Below are positions 26,258 through 34,617 of a DNA stretch of 64,000 nucleotides, piece after piece. Source of the DNA: Nocardioides mangrovicus (GTDB taxonomy: Bacteria > Actinomycetota > Actinomycetes > Propionibacteriales > Nocardioidaceae). The stretch lies in NCBI RefSeq assembly GCF_003674065.1, contig NZ_RDBE01000002.1, positions 31,829 through 95,828 on the forward strand, given 5' to 3'. Numbering within the stretch: position 1 is the first letter of the stretch; each line of letters starts with the position of its first letter. Below the pieces are notes generated by a model. The model saw only the letters and a list, made by a program, of their open reading frames with translations, did not search any database and was not told the origin of the DNA. Both the position numbers and the translations under genes were made by a program.

Positions 26258-26365
26258 CGCGGCACGAGAGCCCGGGGAAGCCGGTGGAAGTCCGGCACAG
26301 GCCCGCTGCGGTGACACGCGGAACGCGTGAAGTCCGAAGACCGGCCTCGTCGCCAGCTGTCCACT
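26258..26365 (+). promoter_or_regulatory. Cobalamin riboswitch upstream of the chlID-cobO-cobB operon
   Basis: The conserved aptamer core is visible: GGGGAAGCCGGTGGAAGTCC at 26274-26293, then GGCACAGGCCCGC, the GGTGACACGC region and GAAGTCCGAAGACCGGCCT. These correspond to the AdoCbl aptamer core GCCGGTG-A-TCCGG-C-GGYCCCGC and the 3' GAAG-CAGGAGACC strand. A hairpin GCCAG/CTGGC at 26352-26368 lies just before the GGGAG ribosome site of chlID and could sequester it or form the loop contact. Cobalamin binding would reduce expression of the seven-gene operon downstream. Confidence 0.93.
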
Positions 26366-26387
26366 GGCACACGAGCGGGAGCCTCAC

Positions 26388-28445
26388 ATGCCGAAGCAGT
26401 ACCCCTTCAGCGCCGTCGTCGGCTCCGACGACATGGCGCTGGCCCTTGTGCTCACCACGATCTCGCCCGAGGTCGGCGGCGTGCTGGTGCGCGGCGAGAA
26501 GGGCACGGCCAAGTCGACGATCGTGCGCGCGCTCGCGGCCGTGCTGCCGCCGATCACGGTCGTCGCCGGCGACCGGTTCTCCAGCGCTCCGGGCGAGACC
26601 TCGCCCGACGGCCTGCGCGCCGACGCCCCGACCGAGGTCCGTCCGGTGCGGCTGGTCGAGCTGCCGGTGGGCGCCACCGAGGACCGGGTGCTCGGCTCGC
26701 TGCACCTCGAGCGCGCGCTGTCGGAGGGCAAGGCCGAGTACGAGCCCGGACTGCTGGCCCGCGCGCACCGCGGGATCCTCTACGTCGACGAGGTCAACCT
26801 GCTCCACGACCACCTCGTCGACCTGCTGCTCGACGCCGCCGCGATGGGCCGCTCGACCGTGGAGCGCGACGGCGTCTCCGTGGAGCACGCGGCCCGGTTC
26901 GTGCTGGTGGGCACCATGAACCCCGAGGAGGGCGAGCTGCGCCCGCAGCTGCTCGACCGGTTCGGCCTCACCGTCGAGGTGGCCGCACCGCGCGACCCCG
27001 ACGCCCGCGTGGAGGTGGTCCGCCGCCGGCTGGCCTTCGACGCCGACCCCGAGGCGTTCACCGCCCGCTTCGCCGACGCCGAGCAGGCGCTGACCGACCG
27101 GATCCAGGCGGCCCAGAAGCGCGTCGCCGAGGTCGAGCTGGGCGAAGCCGCGCTGCGCCAGATCGCCGAGGTCTGCGCGGCGTTCGACGTCGACGGCATG
27201 CGCGCCGACATCGTCACCGCCCGTGCCGCCGTCGCCCACGCTGCGTGGCAGGAGCGCACCGCCGTCACCACCGACGACGTCCGCGTGGCCGCCCGGCTCG
27301 CCCTCCCGCACCGCCGCCGCCGCAACCCCTTCGACGCCCCCGGTCTCGACGAGGACCTGCTCGACGACGTCCTCGGCAATGACCCCGAGCCGGACCCCGA
27401 CCCGGACCCCGACCCGGATCCCGACCCCCAGCCGCCGTCGCCCGGGTCCGGCGAGGGCAGTGACTCTGGGGACTCTGGGGACTCTGGGGACTCTGGGGAC
27501 TCTGGTGACTCCGGGGATGCGCCAACTGCGCACGTGCGCACCGGGCACGAGGAAACGGCCGGAAACGACGCGCCACCTTCGCACGTGCGCGATGGGCGCA
27601 CCCCCGACGACGCCACCACCGACACCAACGTCGCCACGATGGACACCCCCTACCGCCCCAAGCTCTTCACCGTCCGCGGCACCGGGGCCGGGGAGGCCGG
27701 TCGCCGCTCGCGTGCGGTGACCGAGACCGGGCGTCGGGTCGGCTCGTCGGCCGGCGCGCACGGCAGCATCGACCTGACCGAGACGATCCGGGCGGCCGCC
27801 GCCTTCCAGCAGACGCGCGGCCGCACGACCGGGCCGCTGCGGTTCCGTCCCAGCGACCTACGGCTCGCCGAGCGCGAGGGCCAGGAGTCGAACCTGGTGC
27901 TGTTCTGCGTCGACGCCTCGGGGTCGATGGCGGCGAGGCGGCGGATGGAGGCGGTGAAGACCGCGATCCTCAGCCTGCTGCTCGACGCCTACCAGCGGCG
28001 CGACAAGGTCGGCCTGGTCACCTTCCGTGGCCAGCAGGCCGACCTCGCGCTGCCACCGACGCACTCCGTCGACGTCGCCGCCCGGCGGCTGGCCGAGCTG
28101 CCCGCGGGCGGGAGGACGCCGCTGGCCGAGGGGCTGCTCGAGGCGCACCGCGTGCTGGGTCTGGAGCGGGTGCGCGACCCGCGGCGGCGGCCGCTGCTGG
28201 TGGTGGTCACCGACGGCCGCGCCACGCACGGCCGCGACGCCGTGCCGCGCTCCCTGCGCGCCGCCGGACTGCTGCGGGAGGCCGGCGTCGCCTCGCTCGT
28301 CGTGGACTGCGAGGCCGGCGCGATGCGACTCGGTCTGGCCCGCGGGCTGGCCGAGCAGCTGCTGGCCGAGCACGTGCCCGTCGGCGAGATCAGCGCCACC
28401 GCCCTCACCCGGGCGGTACAGGAGAGGGGTCAAGGTGCCGCCTGA
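26388..28445 (+). CDS. Fused ChlI/ChlD-type cobaltochelatase subunit (AAA+ and VWA domains)
   Basis: Encodes 685 residues. The N-terminal AAA+ domain (~1-330) has VRGEKGTAKSTIVRALAAVLP, a Walker B at GILYVDEVNLLHDHL and LVGTMNPEEGELRPQLLDRFGL. A flexible linker (~330-450) contains Asp-Pro and Asp-Ser-Gly repeats. The C-terminal VWA domain has a MIDAS motif, VDASGSMAARR. In actinobacteria such proteins replace CobS and CobT as the ATPase partner of CobN for cobalt insertion into hydrogenobyrinate diamide. It is the first gene after a cobalamin riboswitch. The linker DNA holds repeats listed separately. Confidence 0.92.
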   Translation: MPKQYPFSAVVGSDDMALALVLTTISPEVGGVLVRGEKGTAKSTIVRALAAVLPPITVVAGDRFSSAPGETSPDGLRADAPTEVRPVRLVELPVGATEDRVLGSLHLERALSEGKAEYEPGLLARAHRGILYVDEVNLLHDHLVDLLLDAAAMGRSTVERDGVSVEHAARFVLVGTMNPEEGELRPQLLDRFGLTVEVAAPRDPDARVEVVRRRLAFDADPEAFTARFADAEQALTDRIQAAQKRVAEVELGEAALRQIAEVCAAFDVDGMRADIVTARAAVAHAAWQERTAVTTDDVRVAARLALPHRRRRNPFDAPGLDEDLLDDVLGNDPEPDPDPDPDPDPDPQPPSPGSGEGSDSGDSGDSGDSGDSGDSGDAPTAHVRTGHEETAGNDAPPSHVRDGRTPDDATTDTNVATMDTPYRPKLFTVRGTGAGEAGRRSRAVTETGRRVGSSAGAHGSIDLTETIRAAAAFQQTRGRTTGPLRFRPSDLRLAEREGQESNLVLFCVDASGSMAARRRMEAVKTAILSLLLDAYQRRDKVGLVTFRGQQADLALPPTHSVDVAARRLAELPAGGRTPLAEGLLEAHRVLGLERVRDPRRRPLLVVVTDGRATHGRDAVPRSLRAAGLLREAGVASLVVDCEAGAMRLGLARGLAEQLLAEHVPVGEISATALTRAVQERGQGAA
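27462..27515 (+). repeat. 9-bp tandem repeat coding Asp-Ser-Gly
   Basis: Four perfect copies of GACTCTGGG at 27462-27497 and two degenerate copies to 27515, in frame inside the chlID linker. They give six Asp-Ser-Gly units and follow a Asp-Pro repeat coded by 27387-27427. The TCT codon is rare in this gene. Copy number is likely to vary between strains by slippage, changing the linker length only. Confidence 0.9.
27519..27590. repeat. Direct repeat with palindromic core in chlID linker (possible element 2)
   Basis: Two copies at 27519-27539 and 27570-27590, 51 bases apart, agree at 19 of 21 positions. Each has the core CGCACGTGCG; the first contains the perfect 14-bp palindrome TGCGCACGTGCGCA. 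They code the repeated peptides DAPTAHVRTG and DAPPSHVRDG. The reverse complement of copy 1 (GCACGTGCGCAGTTGGCG) resembles the GCACTTGCGCAGTT core of the cobL and cobD elements, so this could be a degenerate relative. Confidence 0.5.
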
Positions 28446-29052
28446 GGGGCGTCCGAGCGTCGTCCCCGACGACGGACTCACCACCAACCAGCGCCGCCAC
28501 CAGCCGCTGCTGATGGTTCACACCGGCGACGGCAAGGGGAAGTCGACCGCCGCGTTCGGGCTGGCGTTGCGGGCCTGGAATCAGGGTTGGAACGTCGGGG
28601 TCTTCCAGTTCGTGAAGTCGGCCAAGTGGCGCATCGGCGAGCAGACCGTGCTCGAGCGGCTGGGCGAGCTGCACCTGCAGACCGGCGAGGGCGGACCCGT
28701 GGAGTGGCACAAGATGGGCGCCGGCTGGTCGTGGTCGCGCAAGGAGGGCAGCGCCGAGGACCACGCGGCCGAGGCCGCCGAGGGGTGGGCGGAGGTCAAG
28801 CGCCGCATCGCCGATGAGACCCACGACCTGCTGGTGCTCGACGAGTTCACCTACCCGATGGAGTGGGGCTGGGTCGACGTCGACGACGTCGTCTCGACGC
28901 TCGCCCACCGCCCCGGACGCCAGTACGTCGTCGTCACCGGCCGCCGCGCCCACCCGGCGCTGGTCGAGGCCGCCGACCTGGTGACCGAGATGACGAAGGT
29001 CAAGCACCAGATGGACCGGGGGCAGAAGGGCCAGAAGGGGATCGAGTGGTAG
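28435..29052 (+). CDS. cobO: Cob(I)yrinic acid a,c-diamide adenosyltransferase
   Basis: Encodes 205 residues from GTG 28435, which overlaps the end of chlID by 11 bases and follows GGAGAGGGG. The P-loop is HTGDGKGKS (residues 29-37), then FGLALRAWNQGWNVGVFQFVK, and LLVLDEFTYPMEWGWVD gives the second nucleotide motif. It adds the 5'-deoxyadenosyl group from ATP to Co(I) corrinoid. The C-terminal TKVKHQMDRGQKGQKGIEW is typical of CobO/BtuR. Confidence 0.95.
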   Translation: MPPEGRPSVVPDDGLTTNQRRHQPLLMVHTGDGKGKSTAAFGLALRAWNQGWNVGVFQFVKSAKWRIGEQTVLERLGELHLQTGEGGPVEWHKMGAGWSWSRKEGSAEDHAAEAAEGWAEVKRRIADETHDLLVLDEFTYPMEWGWVDVDDVVSTLAHRPGRQYVVVTGRRAHPALVEAADLVTEMTKVKHQMDRGQKGQKGIEW

Positions 29053-30368
29053 CGCGGCTGGTCGTCGCGGCACCGGCCACCGGCCAGGGCAAGACGACCG
29101 TCGCCACCGGGCTGATGGCCGCGCTCACGCGCGCCGGCCACGTGGTCAGCGGCCACAAGGTCGGTCCCGACTACATCGACCCCGGCTACCACGCGCTGGC
29201 CTGCGGGCGGCCCGGCCGCAACCTCGACCCGCACCTGGTCGGCGAGGAGCGCGTGGTGCCGCTGCTGCGCCATGGTGCCGCGGGCGCCGACGTCGCGATC
29301 GTCGAGGGCGTGATGGGTCTCTACGACGGCCGTGTGGGCGACGACGGGTTCGCCTCCACCGCCCACGTCGCCGCGCTGACGCGGAGCCCGGTGGTGCTGG
29401 TGGTCGACATCTCGCGCGCCTCGCGCAGCATCGGCGCGGTGGTGCACGGCATGGCGAGTTTCCGCGGCGGCGCCGACATCCGGGGCGTGATCCTCAACCA
29501 GGCGGGCTCGCCGCGTCACGTGGCCGAGGTGCGCTCGGTGATCGACCTGCCGGTGCTCGGCGTGCTGCCGCGCGACGAGGACGTCGCCGTCCCCAGCCGC
29601 CACCTCGGGCTGGTGCCCGCCGCCGAGCGGGGCGAGGCCGCGCACGCGCTGGACCGGCTGGCCGAGATCGTCGCCGAGCACGTCGACCTCGACGCCGTGC
29701 TCGACGTCGCCCGCCAGGCGCCGCCGCTGACCGACGACCCGTGGGACCCGACGCACGAGGTGACCGTGCCCGGCCCGCGCCGGCCGGTGGTGGCGATGGC
29801 CGGGGGCCGGGCGTTCACGTTCCGCTACGCCGAGACCGAGGAGCTCCTGCGCGCCGCCGGATGCGAGGTGGTCACCTTCGACCCGGTCACCGACCCGCTG
29901 CCCACCGGCACCGCCGGCGTCTACCTCGGCGGCGGCTTCCCCGAGGTGCACGCCGCCGACCTGGCCGGCAACGACCGCCTGCTCAAGGAGCTGCGCGACG
30001 CCGTCGCCGACGGGGTGCCCACCGTCGCGGAGTGCGCCGGGCTGCTCTACCTCGCGCGCAGCCTCGACGGCGTGCCGATGGTGGGTGCCGTCGACGCCGA
30101 GGCGGCGATGGCCCCGCGCCTGACCCTGCGCTACCCGGCGGCCACCGCGGCCGCCGACTCGCTGCTGGGCCGCCGCGGCGAGATGGTCACCGGCCACGAG
30201 TTCCACCGCACCGTCACCACCCCGCCCGCCGGCCCGACGCCCGCCTGGCTGGTCGACGGCGAGCCCAGTGGCTACGCCGGGCCCACCCTGCACGCCTCGT
30301 ACCTCCACACCCACTGGGCTGGGCACCCCCAGCTCGCCCAGCGGTTCGCCGAGGCGGTGCACGGGTGA
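29046..30368 (+). CDS. cobB: Cobyrinate/hydrogenobyrinate a,c-diamide synthase
   Basis: Encodes 440 residues from GTG 29046, overlapping the cobO stop. The N-terminal dethiobiotin-synthetase-like ATPase has VVAAPATGQGKTTVATG and HKVGPDYIDPGYH. The C-terminal class I glutamine amidotransferase has GVYLGGGFPEVHA and the nucleophile Cys330 in VAECAGLLYLA, with the histidine near SYLHTHWA. It amidates the a and c side chains with glutamine and ATP, before cobalt insertion in the aerobic route. Confidence 0.95.
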   Translation: MVARLVVAAPATGQGKTTVATGLMAALTRAGHVVSGHKVGPDYIDPGYHALACGRPGRNLDPHLVGEERVVPLLRHGAAGADVAIVEGVMGLYDGRVGDDGFASTAHVAALTRSPVVLVVDISRASRSIGAVVHGMASFRGGADIRGVILNQAGSPRHVAEVRSVIDLPVLGVLPRDEDVAVPSRHLGLVPAAERGEAAHALDRLAEIVAEHVDLDAVLDVARQAPPLTDDPWDPTHEVTVPGPRRPVVAMAGGRAFTFRYAETEELLRAAGCEVVTFDPVTDPLPTGTAGVYLGGGFPEVHAADLAGNDRLLKELRDAVADGVPTVAECAGLLYLARSLDGVPMVGAVDAEAAMAPRLTLRYPAATAAADSLLGRRGEMVTGHEFHRTVTTPPAGPTPAWLVDGEPSGYAGPTLHASYLHTHWAGHPQLAQRFAEAVHG

Positions 30369-31348
30369 GGCCGGGACCGGCCGACCCGCTGGCCCACCAC
30401 GGCGACGTCGAGGCACGCGGCCTGCTCGACCTAGCGGTCAACGTGTTCCCCGGTCCGCCGCCGGGGTGGCTGAGCGAGGCGATGCACGCCGCGCTCGACG
30501 CGAGCGGCAGCTATCCCGACCCGACCGCCGCCGAGCGGGCGCTCGCGGTCCGGCACGGTCGCGCACCGGGCGAGGTGCTCGCCACGGCCGGGGCGGCGGA
30601 GGCGTTCACGCTGCTGGCCCGGCGGCCGTGGCGGCGGCCGGTGGTGGTGCACCCGCAGTTCACCGAGCCGCACGCCGCCCTGCGAGAGGCCGGCCACGAC
30701 GTCACCACCGTGCTCTGCGGCGACGGGTTCGGACTGCCCGCGGTGCCCGACGACGCCGACCTGGTCGTCGTCGGCAACCCCACCAACCCGACCGGCGTGC
30801 TCCATCCTCGCGCTGAGATCACTGCTCTCGCGCGGCCGGGGCGCACGGTGGTGGTCGACGAGGCGTTCATGGACGCCGTCCCCCACGAGCCTGAGACCCT
30901 GACCGGCGAGCCCGGCGTGGTCGTGACGCGCAGCCTCACCAAGATCTGGGGGATCCCGGGTGTGCGCGCCGGCTATCTGGTCGGGCCCGACGACCTCGTC
31001 GCCGAGCTGCGTCGCACGCAGCCGCTGTGGTCGGTCTCCGGCGTCGCCGCGGCCGCGCTGCTCGCGTGCGCGAGCGCCGATCCGACCGAGCGGGCGATCG
31101 AGCAGCGGGCCTGGCGCGAGGCGCTGGAGAAGGGGCTGGCGGACCTCGGCGTCGAGGTCGTGTCGTCGTCGGCCCCCTTCGTGCTCGCCCGCGTGGGCGA
31201 CGGCGTCCACGCGAGCCTGCGTCGCGCCGGGATCGCCGTGCGCCGCTGCGACACGTTCCCGGGCCTCGGCCCCGACTGGGTGCGCATCGCCGCCCGCCCG
31301 CCCGACGTCACCCACCGCCTGCTCACCGCCCTGAAGGAGATCCGATGA
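30365..31348 (+). CDS. cobC: PLP-dependent CobC-type aminotransferase/decarboxylase
   Basis: Encodes 327 residues from GTG 30365 (GTGA overlap). It is an aspartate-aminotransferase fold with SYPDPTAAERALAVRHG, NPTNPTGVLHPRAEI, VVVDEAFMDAVP and the PLP lysine K193 in RSLTKIWGIPGVRAGYLVG. It resembles histidinol-phosphate aminotransferase, as CobC and CobD(Salmonella) proteins do, and probably supplies the aminopropanol linker for the lower ligand. It is slightly shorter than HisC. The operon context decides for the cobalamin role. Confidence 0.88.
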   Translation: MRPGPADPLAHHGDVEARGLLDLAVNVFPGPPPGWLSEAMHAALDASGSYPDPTAAERALAVRHGRAPGEVLATAGAAEAFTLLARRPWRRPVVVHPQFTEPHAALREAGHDVTTVLCGDGFGLPAVPDDADLVVVGNPTNPTGVLHPRAEITALARPGRTVVVDEAFMDAVPHEPETLTGEPGVVVTRSLTKIWGIPGVRAGYLVGPDDLVAELRRTQPLWSVSGVAAAALLACASADPTERAIEQRAWREALEKGLADLGVEVVSSSAPFVLARVGDGVHASLRRAGIAVRRCDTFPGLGPDWVRIAARPPDVTHRLLTALKEIR

Positions 31349-32370
31349 CCATCGCCCTGCCCTCGCAGCAGATCCAGACCGAGGCCCGCGAGCGACTCGC
31401 CGCGCTGGCCACGCCGGCCGGTGCGCTCGGTCGCCTCGGCGACCTCGGCGTATGGCTGTGTGCCGTGCAGGGACAGGTGCCGCCCGCGCCGCTCACCGAC
31501 GTGCGGCTGGTGATCTTCGCCGGCGACCACGGCGTCGCCGCGCACGGCGTCTCGGCCTACCCGGCCGAGATCACGCCCGCCATGGTCCGCACCTTCCTCA
31601 CCGGTCGCGCCGGTGTCAGCGCGCTCGCCGCGGCGAACGGCGTCGACGTCCGCGTGCTCGACCTCGGCGTCGACGACGACCTGGCCGGCGTCCCCGCCGA
31701 GGTCACCGCCCACAAGGTGCGGCGCGGGTCGGGGGCCATCCACCTCGAGGACGCTCTCACCGGCGAGGAGACCGCCCGCGCGCTGGAGGTCGGTGCCGCC
31801 GTCGCGGGCCAGGCGATCGCCGACGGCGCCCAGCTGCTGCTCTCCGGCGACATGGGCATCGGCAACACCACGCCCAGTGCGGCGCTGGTCGCGGCCGCCC
31901 TGGGGCTGCCCGCCTCCGAGGTGGTCGGTCGCGGCACCGGGGTGGACGACGAGGGCCTGCGCCGCAAGGAGAGCGTCATCGACTCCGCCCTGGCGCGGGC
32001 CGGGGCCCGCACCGACGACCCGGTCGACACCCTGACCGCGCTCGGCAGCGCCGACCTCGCCGCCACCGTCGGCTACCTGCTCGAGGCCGCGCGCTCCGGC
32101 GTGCCCGTGCTGCTCGACGGACTGATCTCGGTCGCCTGCGCGGTCACCGCCGACCGGATCGAGCCGGGCTGTGCGGCCTGGTTCGCCGCCGGCCACCGCT
32201 CCACCGAGCCGGCCCAGACCCTGGCGCTGGCCAAGCTCGGCCTGGAGCCCGTGCTCGACCTCGGCCTGCGGCTGGGCGAGGGCAGCGGCGCCGTGGCCGC
32301 CGTGCCGGTGCTGCGCGAGGCCATCGCCGTGATGAGCGACGTCGCGCTGCTCAGCGAGCTGATGCCGTGA
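31345..32370 (+). CDS. cobT: Nicotinate-nucleotide-dimethylbenzimidazole phosphoribosyltransferase
   Basis: Encodes 341 residues. It shows LTDVRLVIFAGDHGVAAHGVSAYP, LSGDMGIGNTTPSAALVAAALG, GRGTGVDDEGLRRKESVI, AAGHRSTEPAQ, and RLGEGSGAVAAVPVLREA with the catalytic glutamate. It makes alpha-ribazole phosphate from the base (usually dimethylbenzimidazole) and nicotinate mononucleotide. The ATG overlaps the cobC stop, and the gene overlaps cobS. Confidence 0.96.
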   Translation: MTIALPSQQIQTEARERLAALATPAGALGRLGDLGVWLCAVQGQVPPAPLTDVRLVIFAGDHGVAAHGVSAYPAEITPAMVRTFLTGRAGVSALAAANGVDVRVLDLGVDDDLAGVPAEVTAHKVRRGSGAIHLEDALTGEETARALEVGAAVAGQAIADGAQLLLSGDMGIGNTTPSAALVAAALGLPASEVVGRGTGVDDEGLRRKESVIDSALARAGARTDDPVDTLTALGSADLAATVGYLLEAARSGVPVLLDGLISVACAVTADRIEPGCAAWFAAGHRSTEPAQTLALAKLGLEPVLDLGLRLGEGSGAVAAVPVLREAIAVMSDVALLSELMP

Positions 32371-33170
32371 TCCTCGACGCCTGGCGGCTCGCCGTCGGCA
32401 CGCTGACGGCGCTGCCGGTCCGGCCGCCGGCGAGCGTCGACCGGCGTACGGCGCGCGGGGCGATGCTGCTCGCGCCGGTCGCGGTGCTGCCGCTGGGTGT
32501 CGCGGTGTGGCTGGTGGGCTGGCTGTTCCAGCGCTTCGACGCCGGCTCACCGGCCACGGGGGTGGCGGCCATCGCGGTGGTGGTGCTCGGGACCCGGGCC
32601 TTCCACCTCGACGGTCTGGCCGACACCGCCGACGGCCTCGCCTCCTCCTACGACCGCGAGCGTTCGCTCGCGGTGATGAAGTCGGGTACGTCGGGCCCGG
32701 CCGGCGTGGCCGCCGTCGTGCTGGTGCTGCTGCTGCAGGTGCTCGCGGCGGGCCAGCTGCTCGAGCTGCCGCACGGACCGGTCGTGGCCGGCGCGGCGGT
32801 GTGCCTCTCGCGCACGGCGCTCTGGTTGACCTGCGCCGCCGGCGTGCCGGGTGCGCGGGCCGACGGTCTGGGGACGCCTTTCGTGGGCTCGGTGCCTCGA
32901 CCGGTCGCCGTCGCGATGCCCGTCGTGGTGGTCGTGGTGGTCGTGGTGCTCGCGCGGTGGCTCGGCGGCTCGGTCGGACGTGGTGCCCTGACGGCCGTGC
33001 TGGCGGTGATCGCGGTGGGGCTGCTGGTCCTGCGCGCGCGCCGGAGGTTCGGCGGAGTCACCGGCGACGTCTACGGCGCCGCGATCGAGGTCTGCCTCGC
33101 GATCGTCCTGGCCGGTCTGGCCGGTGGTCTGAACACGGTCTACGTCGGCAGCTATGTACGGCTCGGTTAG
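32367..33170 (+). CDS. cobS: Adenosylcobinamide-GDP ribazoletransferase (cobalamin synthase)
   Basis: Encodes 267 residues from GTG 32367. It is an integral membrane protein with about six to seven helices. The active-site segment is GTRAFHLDGLADTADGLASSYDRER, whose Asp residues bind metal, and LAVMKSGTSGPAGVAAVVL follows. It joins GDP-activated cobinamide to alpha-ribazole at the membrane. It ends the chlID operon, overlapping the convergent cobU by 4 bases. A Val-rich run near residue 190 is coded by repeated GTG/GTC. Confidence 0.93.
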   Translation: MILDAWRLAVGTLTALPVRPPASVDRRTARGAMLLAPVAVLPLGVAVWLVGWLFQRFDAGSPATGVAAIAVVVLGTRAFHLDGLADTADGLASSYDRERSLAVMKSGTSGPAGVAAVVLVLLLQVLAAGQLLELPHGPVVAGAAVCLSRTALWLTCAAGVPGARADGLGTPFVGSVPRPVAVAMPVVVVVVVVVLARWLGGSVGRGALTAVLAVIAVGLLVLRARRRFGGVTGDVYGAAIEVCLAIVLAGLAGGLNTVYVGSYVRLG

Positions 33171-33688
33171 AGATGCAGCACCCGACCGACGACCACCAGG
33201 TGCACCTCCTGGCACACCGCCGCCACCCGCTGGTTGACCACGCCGACCAGGTCGCGGAACAGCCGCCCCGACGCGTGCTCGGGCACGATGCCCAGCCCGA
33301 CCTCGTTGGTGACCAGCACGAACTCGCCGTCGGTGGTCTCCAGGGCGTCGACGAGGGAGTCGGTGCGCTCCTCGACGATCGCGGTGGCCTGCTCCCGGTC
33401 GGGCCAGGCGCCGGCGTCGTCGAGCAGCCGGGTGACCCAGGTGCCCAAGCAGTCGACCAGCACTGCGCCGGGCGCCTCGATGACCGCCATCGCCAGGTCG
33501 GGGGTCTCCAGCGTCGTCCAGTGCTGCGGGCGCCGGGCCTGGTGCGCGGCCACGCGCGCGGCCCACTCGGCGTCGTCGTGCGGGGCCAGGCCGGGCACGA
33601 CGTAGGTGACCTGCGGGTGCTGGTCGAGCAGCTGCTCGGCGTGCTGGGACTTGCCGGACCGGACACCGCCGGTGACGAGGGTCTTCAT
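33167..33688 (-). CDS. cobU: Adenosylcobinamide kinase / guanylyltransferase
   Basis: Encodes 173 residues. The P-loop is VTGGVRSGKSQHAEQLL (residues ~6-21). The segment HDDAEWAARVAAHQARRP carries the histidine that is guanylylated in this family. VLVDCLGTWVTRLL and FVLVTNEVGLGIVPEHASGRLFRDLVG complete the signature. It phosphorylates adenosylcobinamide and then transfers GMP. It is a single leftward gene that diverges from cobD with only 11 bases between the start codons. Confidence 0.95.
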   Translation of the reverse strand: MKTLVTGGVRSGKSQHAEQLLDQHPQVTYVVPGLAPHDDAEWAARVAAHQARRPQHWTTLETPDLAMAVIEAPGAVLVDCLGTWVTRLLDDAGAWPDREQATAIVEERTDSLVDALETTDGEFVLVTNEVGLGIVPEHASGRLFRDLVGVVNQRVAAVCQEVHLVVVGRVLHL

Positions 33689-33699
33689 CGGGACCTCCC

Positions 33700-34617
33700 A
33701 TGAGATGGCTGGGACTGCTGCTCGGCTTCCTCGCCGACCGGGTGTGCGGCGATCCTGCCCGATGGCACCCGGTGGCCGGTTTCGGGTGGCTGGCCGGGCG
33801 GCTGGAGCGGGTGCTGTACGCCGACTCCCGACGCGCCGGCTGCACACTTGCGTGCACTCTCGTCACGCTATGTGCCCTCGTGGGGCGTTCGTTCGAGCGC
33901 AGAACTGCGCAAGTGCGGGGTTTCGGCGCCGTCGGCACCGCAGCCGCCACCTGGGTGGTGCTCGGGGGCCGGTCGCTGGAGCGCGAGGCGCTGGCGGTGG
34001 CCGAGCTGCTCGAGGCAGACGACCTGCCGGCCGCCCGGCAGCGGCTCACCCACCTGGTCGGGCGCGACACCAGTCGGCTCGACGAGGCCGAGGTCGCCCG
34101 CGCCGTGGTGGAGTCGGTGGCCGAGAACACCTCCGACGCCGTGGTGGCGCCGCTGGTGTGGGGCGCGCTGCTCGGCGTGCCCGGGCTGCTGGCCTACCGC
34201 GCCGCGAACACCCTCGACGCGATGGTGGGTCACCGTACCGAGCGCTACCGCGAGTTCGGCTGGGCCTCGGCGCGGCTCGACGACGTGCTCAACCTGCCGG
34301 GCTCCCGCCTCACGGCGACCCTCGTGGTGCTGCTCGGCGACGACCCCCGGGGAGCGTGGCGGGCGTGGCGTCGCGACGCCCGCCTCCACCCGAGCCCGAA
34401 CGCCGGGCCGGTCGAGGCCGCCTTCGCCGGGGCGCTCGGCGTGCGGCTGGGCGGCCGCAACGTCTACGCCAGCGGCGTGGAGGACCGCGCCGTGCTCGGC
34501 GACGGCCGCGCGCCCGCGCGCGAGGACGTCCGGCGGGCGACGGCCCTGGCGTGGCGGGTGGACGTCGCCGCGGTGCTCACGTGCGCAGCCATCGCAGCAC
34601 GGCGTCGACGTCGCTGA
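33700..34617 (+). CDS. cobD: Cobalamin biosynthesis protein CobD (adenosylcobinamide-phosphate synthase)
   Basis: Encodes 305 residues, a membrane protein. It opens [36 protein letters not shown] and continues [38 protein letters not shown] and [28 protein letters not shown], the strongest family motifs. It attaches the aminopropanol(-phosphate) linker to adenosylcobyric acid. Bases 33835-33927 form an unusual low-GC palindrome-bounded stretch coding [18 protein letters not shown] and neighbours. The last 41 bases overlap the convergent cobK. Confidence 0.94.
   Translation: MRWLGLLLGFLADRVCGDPARWHPVAGFGWLAGRLERVLYADSRRAGCTLACTLVTLCALVGRSFERRTAQVRGFGAVGTAAATWVVLGGRSLEREALAVAELLEADDLPAARQRLTHLVGRDTSRLDEAEVARAVVESVAENTSDAVVAPLVWGALLGVPGLLAYRAANTLDAMVGHRTERYREFGWASARLDDVLNLPGSRLTATLVVLLGDDPRGAWRAWRRDARLHPSPNAGPVEAAFAGALGVRLGGRNVYASGVEDRAVLGDGRAPAREDVRRATALAWRVDVAAVLTCAAIAARRRRR
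33835..33927. repeat. Palindrome-bounded low-GC segment inside cobD (element 3)
   Basis: The segment is 93 bases, a multiple of three. The left side carries GCACACTTGCG (33842-33852) and the right side GCGCAAGTGCGGGGTTTCGG (33907-33926), inverted relative to each other. The interior uses codons rare in the flanks (CTT, ACT, CTA, TGT, CGT, AGA, CAA). Bases 33899-33927 match element 1 in cobL on the other strand at 26 of 29 positions, which shows common origin or a shared DNA-level constraint. Confidence 0.7.

Noticed and set aside
27462-27515. Regular short repeats that could suggest a CRISPR array
   Set aside because: Units are 9 bases, contiguous, without spacers, and code Asp-Ser-Gly in frame.
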